Part shown: positions 6,972 to 14,454 of the stretch, in pieces
How the letters are laid out: each line of letters begins with the position of its first letter
Numbering within the stretch: position 1 is the first letter of the stretch
DNA from: Pseudobdellovibrionaceae bacterium
GTDB taxonomy: Bacteria; Bdellovibrionota; Bdellovibrionia; Bdellovibrionales; Bdellovibrionaceae
Assembly (NCBI GenBank): GCA_022843825.1
Contig: JALHMX010000003.1
Location: 62,001-126,000, forward strand
DNA: 64,000 bases
Direction: 5' to 3'
The notes under the pieces: model-generated
The model's database searches: none
What the model saw: the letters and a program-made list of their open reading frames with translations, nothing else
Told to the model about the DNA's origin: nothing
Translations under genes and position numbers: made by a program

Positions 6972-7033
6972 TATCGGATTTTTTAGCCAAAAAAACGATA
7001 CTGCTTAGGTCTAGATCGTATATATTTTAATAC
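6972..7033. repeat. 62-base direct repeat, copy B
   Basis: Copy of 5413-5472, located in the upstream region of paralogue 1 (start 6944). As both copies lie at the same place relative to a minus-strand start codon, a shared promoter or regulator site is likely. Confidence 0.55.
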
Positions 7034-7091
7034 ATAAAAATATATATTTTACAGTCTATACAAACAGGCTTTTTATGTTAAGGTCCTGGCT

Positions 7092-7907
7092 ATGAAAAAC
7101 ATAACATTATCCCTCATTTTCTTAATTTTTTCAGTTACAGCCCTTTCACAATTAATTATCAAAGAAAAACCACTGGCTTTGGTCTATAGCGGCCCTGGCA
7201 GCTGTGAGTCTTGGGGAGAAATCCCAGGATGTTCAGAAGCGGCAGCCTACGTCGCTGAAAAAGCTGGATACCAGGTCGAGTTTATCGGCCCAAATGATTC
7301 GATCACCTATCGCATGACAACGGCCAAACTATGGATGCAACCTGGTGGACGCGCTCGCATTCAAGCAGAAAAAATGTCTCCGGAACTTAAAACTTGGATT
7401 AAAAATTTTGTTAAGCACGGCGGAAGTTATGTGGGCTTTTGTGCCGGTGGATTTATGGCTACAGAAAAGTTTGGCTGGATGACTAAAAATGAACAAGAGG
7501 ATGAAATTCCGTTTGAAGCCGATGGATTAGGTTTTCTTCCAGGTAAAAGTTGGTACTACAAAGAATACAATGAAGAGCTAGAAAAAGAAAAAAGACCGGC
7601 TAAAATAATTTCAACCGTTTGGTCAGGTCAAAGCCGACAAGTCTATTGGGAGCTGGGTCCGTACTTTCTTGCAGAGTCACTAACACCAGATTCAAAAGTT
7701 ATTTCCTATTACCCGCAAAAAGATGGCTCTGATGATCTCAAAAATATTATGACCATTTATTCCAAATACGGCCAAGGTAAAATTGCCATCACTGCTGTCC
7801 ACCCCGAAGCTCCACAAGGTTGGAGAGATTACTATAAAATAGTCGACACTGATGAGCTGGATATCGACTTAGCGGTTGATATGGTTAAGTGGACGACTGA
7901 GAAGTAA
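7092..7907 (+). CDS. Exported BPL_N-type glutamine-amidotransferase-like protein
   Basis: 271 residues with an N-terminal signal peptide (cut near residue 20). The body matches the biotin-protein-ligase N-terminal-like family (BPL_N, class I glutamine amidotransferase fold): VYSGPGSCESW, WMQPGGRA and the nucleophile elbow YVGFCAGGFMA with C117. Exported members are common but their substrate is unknown; no ligase or biotin domain is present. It is the only plus-strand gene among the three minus-strand paralogues and converges on paralogue 2 with 2 bases between stops. An amide-hydrolysing role would fit the neighbours (inference). Confidence 0.8.
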   Translation: MKNITLSLIFLIFSVTALSQLIIKEKPLALVYSGPGSCESWGEIPGCSEAAAYVAEKAGYQVEFIGPNDSITYRMTTAKLWMQPGGRARIQAEKMSPELKTWIKNFVKHGGSYVGFCAGGFMATEKFGWMTKNEQEDEIPFEADGLGFLPGKSWYYKEYNEELEKEKRPAKIISTVWSGQSRQVYWELGPYFLAESLTPDSKVISYYPQKDGSDDLKNIMTIYSKYGQGKIAITAVHPEAPQGWRDYYKIVDTDELDIDLAVDMVKWTTEK

Positions 7908-7909
7908 TC

Positions 7910-9388
7910 TTAATAAGGGCTGATAAAACTTGTCATCTGATCAAGAATTGCTTGATCCAATGGTGCTGTGGCAGAATTTCTAACCACGAAAACCACCGGC
8001 ACACGCTGCTGAGTTGTGCGCGTTAGAAAATTATAAAGTACCCAGCCTGGGTTCGCCCATTCGCCACGATCTAAGCCTTCAGCTTTTTTATCTCCCACCA
8101 CAGACCATAACTGCTCGCGACCTTTTCCTTGCAGCCATACCATTCTTGCAAGACGATGCGTTCTGGATTCCGTGCCGATACTTTCGGTCGAACTATTCGA
8201 ATTAAACACATTAAATTCGCCAACCGCTTTAGTTCTTAAACCCCTTGTAGTGTCAGTTGCATCACTGTATGCATCCACATAGCCTGGCACCGAATAATTA
8301 TCTACGAGCTTATCACCCAAAGGCATTTCACCAATCCAATGGGTACAGCTGCTGTAACCCCCTGAGCGGCAGTACTCTTGCATTTCTTGGGTTTGTTCAT
8401 CACGTTTTTTAAAGCCCCAAGGATACTTAGCGTATTTATAATCAAACGAACCTAAAGTGAAATAATTCTTAACTTGGCTGGCTTCTGTGCTACTTAATGG
8501 GATGACAGGAATTATGCTGCCCGCCCAAACACTGTTAAGTGAACTTTGATAGTCGTATCGCGCATAAGTTATCGACTGTGCTGAATGGTACATTTGTAAA
8601 GTGCCCTGACCAGAAGTATGATTGTGCATCAACAAATGAGGATTTGCTCCTATTACTTGCTCTAAAAATTGGCCAGTATTTCTATCTACTGAAACATACA
8701 ATTTTTTTCCACCACGGCCTTGATAGCCTGGGCCTTTTTGGAATTCACCGACAAATGTCGTTACATCATATCCGGCATCTTTCGCGGCTTTTAAGTATCG
8801 CCCTACTAAACTGTCAGAAGAAATTCTGTTGATACCGCCAGATCCAATTAGGGCGTCGACACTTTCGTCGAATGTCATATGCCCCAACGCCCGCATCATA
8901 TCGGTTTTGGTGATCTTACGCTGGTCTAAAATTTTTAGGCGTTTATCAGCATTAAACTTCGACATGATTTTAGAAACTTTTTCATTCGTTTTATTTTTGA
9001 AACTGGTCATTATATTTTCATGTTGAGTCTGCGTGAGCTCGGAAAATATTTCTTTTAGCATATCGTGAAATGACGATAATGATTCATCTTTTAAAATGTC
9101 CATAATCGCAAAGTTCATACTTGATTGGGCTAAAGCTGGATAGGCATTTTTAAGTTGGTTGTATAGTCGATAAGCCTCGATATTTGGACTACTGTAATTG
9201 TTGTCCATCTGAGCTTCTAGATCGGAATTTCCTAATGGATTAAACGTGGCAATATCTTCGACTTTTTTAATTTGATTTTTAACATTGGTTTTTTGATTAA
9301 AAACATCAGCACAGACTGCATTGGCAAAAACACTCAACGGAGCCAATACGCTGATGGCACAGATTGTAATACAATTTTTTATACTCAT
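7910..9388 (-). CDS. Exported protein, paralogue 2 of the three-member family
   Basis: 492 residues, signal peptide (MSIKNCITICAISVLAPLSVFA). It is closest to paralogue 1: the segment from NYFTLGS to the C-terminus is nearly identical, including SSCTHWIGEMPLGDKLVD, THRLARMVWLQ, LWSVVGDKKAEGLDRGEWAN and the terminal ISPY. The N-terminal 200 residues diverge far more, so selection acts on the C-terminal half. The nucleotide identity in the same region suggests recent duplication or gene conversion. Function unknown. It follows the P1 peptidase gene with a 69-base gap. Confidence 0.75.
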   Translation of the reverse strand: MSIKNCITICAISVLAPLSVFANAVCADVFNQKTNVKNQIKKVEDIATFNPLGNSDLEAQMDNNYSSPNIEAYRLYNQLKNAYPALAQSSMNFAIMDILKDESLSSFHDMLKEIFSELTQTQHENIMTSFKNKTNEKVSKIMSKFNADKRLKILDQRKITKTDMMRALGHMTFDESVDALIGSGGINRISSDSLVGRYLKAAKDAGYDVTTFVGEFQKGPGYQGRGGKKLYVSVDRNTGQFLEQVIGANPHLLMHNHTSGQGTLQMYHSAQSITYARYDYQSSLNSVWAGSIIPVIPLSSTEASQVKNYFTLGSFDYKYAKYPWGFKKRDEQTQEMQEYCRSGGYSSCTHWIGEMPLGDKLVDNYSVPGYVDAYSDATDTTRGLRTKAVGEFNVFNSNSSTESIGTESRTHRLARMVWLQGKGREQLWSVVGDKKAEGLDRGEWANPGWVLYNFLTRTTQQRVPVVFVVRNSATAPLDQAILDQMTSFISPY

Positions 9389-9457
9389 AAGCTAAAGAAT
9401 ATCAGCCCCATGTGCCGTGGAAAATAGCTATAACCCGTCTGAACTATTTACCGGACT

Positions 9458-10354
9458 TTAGACTGATGAAAGTACAGCTTTTTGCATCGCTAGGCTACTG
9501 GTGCAAGCTAAGCTCATAAAGTCAAGGACTTCAACCTGCTGGCCATTAGGGACTACTGCATACAAAACGTCGCCATCATAGGGTGTGTGAAAGGGTGCTA
9601 TCACTCGGGCCATCGAAGTGTGAACCATCACTGCCAGTCGATGAAGATCGGTTCGTGATAGCTTTGCATTTGTGATTAAACAAGAAATTGTAGTATTTCC
9701 TTTTTCCGCTGATAGCGACAAGTTTTCTTGAGTGATTGGCTTTCGAGTTCCATCTGGATGCAGACTTCCTTTTAAAACTTGACCATCTAAGCTAAGAATA
9801 TTTCCCAAGGCATTAACCACAGTAATAGCTAGAACCGAACACCCATTCACTTCCGTAAAATAGGCCCCAACACCCGCTTTTTCCGGTGAGCAGTCTTTAA
9901 GAATTTTTCCAACAAAAGTATTCGTACCGCCACCGACAGCACCAATGTCGACATGGCTATTTTGTAATTTCTCAAAAGCCAATCGCCCCATAGAGATATC
10001 AGGATAGGTCGATGTCTTACGATTTCTAAAATCATACACACAGGCTGAGGGCACACAGGGAATGTCATTAAAGGTTGTGGCGTGATTTCTTTTTTCTGAA
10101 ATTTTTTGCATCACCCCACAGGCCGCTTCAAGACCGTAGGTCGATCCACCCGAAAGCACGATCGCATCCACCCACGCTTGTAAATTAAGAAGACTGATCG
10201 AGGCATCTTCGCGAGTTGCAGCAGCACCTCCGCGGACATCCACTGTGGCAATGCCACCATCGGGAAAATAAATCAACGTACAGCCGGTTTCAGTTTTCTC
10301 ATCAGAGACCGAGCTGGTGAACAAGTTCTTCATATTGTGAGAAATTTTTTTCAT
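9458..10354 (-). CDS. P1-family peptidase (DmpA/NylC-type N-terminal-nucleophile hydrolase)
   Basis: 298 residues, no signal peptide. Typical P1 (S58) motifs in order: VRGGAAATRE, IVLSGGSTYGLEAACGVM, PCVPSACVYD, GAVGGGTNTFVGK, AITVVNALGNI, then the autocleavage site GN/TT (N220/T221) in GNTTISCLITNAKL, and AFFHTPYDGD-like IAPFHTPYDGDVLYAV. Family members cleave themselves and then act as beta-aminopeptidases or amide (nylon oligomer) hydrolases; Thr after cleavage fits the NylC branch. It lies 11 bases behind paralogue 3 and is probably co-transcribed with it. Confidence 0.88.
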   Translation of the reverse strand: MKKISHNMKNLFTSSVSDEKTETGCTLIYFPDGGIATVDVRGGAAATREDASISLLNLQAWVDAIVLSGGSTYGLEAACGVMQKISEKRNHATTFNDIPCVPSACVYDFRNRKTSTYPDISMGRLAFEKLQNSHVDIGAVGGGTNTFVGKILKDCSPEKAGVGAYFTEVNGCSVLAITVVNALGNILSLDGQVLKGSLHPDGTRKPITQENLSLSAEKGNTTISCLITNAKLSRTDLHRLAVMVHTSMARVIAPFHTPYDGDVLYAVVPNGQQVEVLDFMSLACTSSLAMQKAVLSSV

Positions 10355-10365
10355 GATATTATGCC

Positions 10366-11904
10366 TTAGTAGGGACTAATCGCACGCGCTGCGATTCTGT
10401 CTAGCTCGGCTTCATTCAACGGGGCTTGGCTGTCTTCGCGAATAATAAATACCACGGGTACACGGTCTTGCTTCGTACGGCTTAAAAAAGAATACAAAAC
10501 CCACCCCGGATTGGCCCACTCACCTTTTGACAGCGCACGCGCATTTTTATCTCCGACGACTGACCATAATTGCTCGTGTCCTTGACCTTCTAACCACACT
10601 AAACGCGCTAAGCGATGAGGTCGTTTTGTATTTCCTATCGCCTCAGTGACAGAATTAGAAGTAAAATAGTTATACTTTCCAACGTCTTGCGTTCTTAACT
10701 CTTTAGAAGTGTCACCTGAACCATAGGCATGCTCATCGGCTTGACCCGGCACAGAGTAGCTATCAACCAGTTTTTCACCAACGGGCATTTCGCCGATCCA
10801 ATGAGTACAACTGCTATAACCACCCGCTTTACAATACGATTCAATTTCTTTGGTGCTACGATCTTTATATTTAAATCCCCACGGGTACTTCGCAAATTTA
10901 TTTTCAAGAGCTCCGAGCTGAAAGTAGTTATTTACATTACTAGCTTCTACTCCACTCAAAACCATTGCTGGAATTATGGTATTTACAGAATTATTATAAT
11001 CATGCATACCTCTAGGACTCATATCAAACTTGGTCTCAGAACCGTAACGAGCATAACTGTTCATGCGACCTTTATAGCGCATATATAAAGTGCCTTGATT
11101 TGGAGTATGTTGGTGCATAAAAAGATGTGGATTCGCACCAATGACTTTTTCTAAACTACTAATCGTGTTTCTATCTACTGAAACAAAAAGCTTTTCTTCT
11201 CCGCGCCGTTTATGATTAGGCCCCTGCTTGAAAGTTCCCACAAAGGTCGAAACTGTTATACCTTTTGCTAATGCCAAATCCAAATATCTTTTAACTAAAG
11301 AGTCGCCTGTTAAATTATGAATTCCCGTGGGACCGACCAAGGCCACTAAGCTTTCTTCGGCTGTCATATGGCCTAAAATGCGAAGCATTTTTTCTTTATT
11401 GATATGATTTTCACTCAGTAGGTTGACTCGCTGTGAGGCCGAATCAGCAGACATTATTTTTTTTAGTTCGGCCTTAAGAGCTGTTTTAAATTTCGTCATT
11501 AAATTACTTGATGAACTATTGGCAGGAAGATTCATTTTTCCTAAAACTCTAGAAATAAGCTCGTGAAAAGTGGATAAAGACTCGTCAACTAATACTTCTG
11601 ACAAACCTTGTATGACGAATGAGTTTTCCAAAAATTGAGGTTGATTTTCCGTTAAAGCCTTTACCTGACTATAAGCCTTAACATGTGGACTATCATAACC
11701 TTTTTCGACCAATTTTTCTAGAGACTTAACAACAAAAGAACTTTTATTACTTTGCTTACTTTTGACCTGTTCATCAAATATGCCTTCGCAAGTTAATGAG
11801 GACATCGATCTTACATTTGAAGGTGATGAAAGCTGGGATGTCGTCGTTATATGACTGCAGGAGTATAAGATTGTGATCATAGACAAAGTTAAGATAATTC
11901 TCAT
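10366..11904 (-). CDS. Exported lipoprotein-like protein, paralogue 3 of the three-member family
   Basis: 512 residues. The N-terminus has a possible lipobox (TILYSC at residues 11-16), unlike the cleavable signals of copies 1 and 2, so this copy may be membrane-anchored. It keeps the family core: HLFMHQHTPNQGTL, AGGYSSCTHWIGEMPVG, HRLARLVWLEGQ, GEWANPGWVLYSFL and terminal ISPY. It is the most divergent of the three. It is first in a probable operon with the P1 peptidase and perhaps paralogue 2. Function unknown; the invariant Cys and His residues are candidates for catalysis. Confidence 0.75.
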   Translation of the reverse strand: MRIILTLSMITILYSCSHITTTSQLSSPSNVRSMSSLTCEGIFDEQVKSKQSNKSSFVVKSLEKLVEKGYDSPHVKAYSQVKALTENQPQFLENSFVIQGLSEVLVDESLSTFHELISRVLGKMNLPANSSSSNLMTKFKTALKAELKKIMSADSASQRVNLLSENHINKEKMLRILGHMTAEESLVALVGPTGIHNLTGDSLVKRYLDLALAKGITVSTFVGTFKQGPNHKRRGEEKLFVSVDRNTISSLEKVIGANPHLFMHQHTPNQGTLYMRYKGRMNSYARYGSETKFDMSPRGMHDYNNSVNTIIPAMVLSGVEASNVNNYFQLGALENKFAKYPWGFKYKDRSTKEIESYCKAGGYSSCTHWIGEMPVGEKLVDSYSVPGQADEHAYGSGDTSKELRTQDVGKYNYFTSNSVTEAIGNTKRPHRLARLVWLEGQGHEQLWSVVGDKNARALSKGEWANPGWVLYSFLSRTKQDRVPVVFIIREDSQAPLNEAELDRIAARAISPY

Positions 11905-12070
11905 AGGATACTCTACGGCTATTCCTCTTTTAAAATTGAATTTTATTTATTAAATCAGTCCTTTAGGCGGCTACCCTTTTTTGGAGGGTGTCAAAACATT
12001 CGACATAAAAAACAGCCAAATCTATTTTATAGCCTAATAGTCGGCGATTAACTTGCAAAATAGTAAAATT

Positions 12071-13519
12071 ATGAAACTAAAAGTTATGTTATCTACAAAT
12101 CTCTTATTATTAGGACTATTAGCAAGTTCAACTGCTTACAGTGCTCCATCATGTCAGTCTCTTTTTGATACACCTTCCGTTGCAGGGACTCAAACTGATC
12201 GCATCTATGCCAAGGGTATTGATAAGAACAAAACCCCGGATGGTCACTTTCAAATTTCTTATGAGTCCGAATATTTATTTTCTGAATCAGGCGTTCTCCT
12301 TCGTGATTACGCTCCGGCAGAAGACATTATTTCTCGATCAAAATGGCAAGCCTTAACGGATGAGCAACGTATTGATTGGGTTAAAAGCAAATTTGGAGAC
12401 AAACCTGAATACGCAACAGCTGCAGGCTTAAAAAGAATTATTGAGGTTGATTTTTTACCAGAAGAACTGATCGTAGATTCTACAGGAAATTTAGAGATCG
12501 TAATAAATCCACCATTAGACTCGTACAAACAATGGGAAAAAGTCGTAGACTATATCGTCAATAAATATGGAGCAGGTTCTCAGCAAGCTATGATTTCTAA
12601 ACCGCGCGAAGCGGCCTTCAGTCCATCTCGCTTTAATTTAGATATGGAACATCAGCACTTGGGGTGGCTAAACTTCACAAACTTATATGACATGTTTGAA
12701 AAACTTGATAATGGATACACACGTTATTTAAAGGATCCTACAAAGTTAACAGCACAATTTTTTGATCATCCTTTCTTAGGGCCAATGACTAAAATTAAGC
12801 GCGATACCTTAGAACAATACCTTTTAGGTAATAATAAGCTTGAATTCTATGACGATGATTCAAAACAATATGTCAGGAAAAGTGATGCTTCCTTTAAATA
12901 TACGGGCGGACCTGCTTACAGACCAGATATTGCAGGGCCGATTCGTTGGGCCTGGGAAATTCGTAATGCACATAAAGATACTGCAGGCTTAAAAGCAAAA
13001 GTTCTACGTGATCTTGAAGCTCATAAACAAGGCTTAGAAGACTATAAAATATTCTCTACGGTTCCGGCATTTGATGCTTTAAAAGAATTTGAACGACTTC
13101 CTTTATACGTTCGCAACTCTTTAGTCGAAATTTTTCCATCAAAAGCCGATCCAAGATTTCAATATGGCGCAAAAGAAAAACTTTCTCTTGAGACTTACAG
13201 AAACTTTGCAATGCCCCTTATGGATATGGATATTCTCGTCGCCGCGCTATCAGATACATATGACACTAAAGAGTTAAATCGCAATTTGTATAGCGTTCGA
13301 AAGGCTCGTCTTGATTATATTCACGATGTAAATGTGGTCTCAGAAGAATATAGAAGTAAACGCATCACTAAAGATATGGCAAAAGCAAAAATTATGGGAT
13401 TAATTGGAAAGTGGGCAGTAAATTCTCGCTTGTTTGAACTTTTTAAAAAAGTAGCAAATCGTTTAGGACATGATCAACGAAATATTGAAAATATAAATAC
13501 ATTAAGAAAAATAGACTAA
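12071..13519 (+). CDS. Exported probable amidoligase (glutamine-synthetase-fold, Amidoligase_2-like)
   Basis: 482 residues with a signal peptide (cut near residue 25, SAPSC). The start is the ATG at 12071; a TTG at 12053 is in frame but without a ribosome-binding site. The motif order resembles the Amidoligase_2 family: paired Glu in SYESEYLF (E65, E67), DSTGNLEIVINPPL (E142), MEHQHLGWL (H194, H196) and RWAWEIRNAH (E296, R298), equivalents of the GS-fold metal and ATP ligands. It is followed after 17 bases by an exported nitrilase-family protein, and such ligases are often paired with amide hydrolases. An exported ATP user would make sense only where ATP is available, such as prey cytoplasm (inference). 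Assignment is by motif, not by search. Confidence 0.5.
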   Translation: MKLKVMLSTNLLLLGLLASSTAYSAPSCQSLFDTPSVAGTQTDRIYAKGIDKNKTPDGHFQISYESEYLFSESGVLLRDYAPAEDIISRSKWQALTDEQRIDWVKSKFGDKPEYATAAGLKRIIEVDFLPEELIVDSTGNLEIVINPPLDSYKQWEKVVDYIVNKYGAGSQQAMISKPREAAFSPSRFNLDMEHQHLGWLNFTNLYDMFEKLDNGYTRYLKDPTKLTAQFFDHPFLGPMTKIKRDTLEQYLLGNNKLEFYDDDSKQYVRKSDASFKYTGGPAYRPDIAGPIRWAWEIRNAHKDTAGLKAKVLRDLEAHKQGLEDYKIFSTVPAFDALKEFERLPLYVRNSLVEIFPSKADPRFQYGAKEKLSLETYRNFAMPLMDMDILVAALSDTYDTKELNRNLYSVRKARLDYIHDVNVVSEEYRSKRITKDMAKAKIMGLIGKWAVNSRLFELFKKVANRLGHDQRNIENINTLRKID

Positions 13520-13536
13520 TTTACGAAAGGATATTT

Positions 13537-14451
13537 ATGAAAACTTTAAAAATCGTACAAACTTTAGCAGCAGGATTATTGTGTCTTGGCAGTATCTCTG
13601 CTTTGGCGCAATCAAAAACGCCACTGAAGCCGATCAAAGAGGTGTTTTCACCGGCTACTCCGCAGAATCCAGCAGACTATATAAAAGTCGCTGCTGTACA
13701 GTGGAACCCTTATCAAGATGCTCCTGTAGGCGCCAGCAAAGCCGAGATTAAAGCGTATTTAAATTCAAATCGTAAGACCATGGCAGAAAAAATCGCCGAA
13801 GCGGCCACTAATGGTGCGCAGTTTATCGTACTTAGTGAATTTGCTGTTGTGGGATATCCTGATATCCCTGAGCTTCCACCAGAAGAAGATGAATTCAGAA
13901 GTCGGGAAGATATTAAAGATTTTGTTGATACTATTCCAGGGGATTCGACTGCGTTTTTTACCAAAGTGGCTTTAAAACATAAAGTATGGATTCAGTTTGG
14001 TATGGCAGAATTAGAGCAAAAAACGAATAAATATTTTAATACCGCCGTAGTCATTAACGACAAGGGTCAAATGGTTGCGACGTTTAGAAAAAATAATTTG
14101 TATGAAGGAGAAACTCACTTTCTTTCCCCAGGAAGCAAGCTAACAACTTTTGAGTCTCCAATGGGTAAAGTTGGCTTAGTGATCTGCGCGGATATCTATG
14201 ACTATGATTTACTTCACAAATATAAAGCAATGGGCGTAAAAGTCCTAAGCTTAAGTACAAGCTGGGCACAAATGAATTCAGGCATGGGCTATTTTCAACG
14301 TGCTGCCGAGTACAACAAGGCGTATGTTATTGCGGCTAACCAAACTTACTTTCCGGACTCTGGTGTTATTAATCCAGATGGCAGTAAGCAATCACACGTT
14401 CGTCAATCTCGCGATGTGATTGCCTACGGTTTTATTCCAAAGGCAAAATAA
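13537..14451 (+). CDS. Exported carbon-nitrogen hydrolase (nitrilase superfamily)
   Basis: 304 residues. A signal peptide (to SALAQ) precedes a complete nitrilase fold with the catalytic triad E101 (VLSEFAVVGYPD), K185 (TFRKNNLYEGETHF) and C217 (VGLVICADIYDYD). The family hydrolyses or condenses amides and nitriles; export recalls the vanin/biotinidase branch. AAAGGA precedes the ATG, 17 bases after the amidoligase-like gene, so one operon. The pair may build and break the same amide bond. It ends 3 bases before the converging lipoprotein gene. Confidence 0.88.
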   Translation: MKTLKIVQTLAAGLLCLGSISALAQSKTPLKPIKEVFSPATPQNPADYIKVAAVQWNPYQDAPVGASKAEIKAYLNSNRKTMAEKIAEAATNGAQFIVLSEFAVVGYPDIPELPPEEDEFRSREDIKDFVDTIPGDSTAFFTKVALKHKVWIQFGMAELEQKTNKYFNTAVVINDKGQMVATFRKNNLYEGETHFLSPGSKLTTFESPMGKVGLVICADIYDYDLLHKYKAMGVKVLSLSTSWAQMNSGMGYFQRAAEYNKAYVIAANQTYFPDSGVINPDGSKQSHVRQSRDVIAYGFIPKAK

Positions 14452-14454
14452 GTA

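Noticed and set aside
6945-7000. FliA-like (sigma-28) promoter: TCCGATAA in front of paralogue 1
   Set aside because: The -10 string fits 7 of 8, but no TAAA box is found 15 bases upstream. The resemblance is probably chance.
8539-9026. Plus-strand frames of 65-97 codons opposite paralogue 2
   Set aside because: They are antisense shadows of a conserved gene, with no ribosome-binding site or independent signal.
10729-11088. Plus-strand reading frame opposite paralogue 3
   Set aside because: It is antisense to a strongly conserved protein-coding region, has no ribosome-binding site and no family resemblance.
11973-11989. Hairpin ACCCT...AGGGT in the region before the amidoligase-like gene
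   Set aside because: Only five base pairs, not matching a known riboswitch or terminator.
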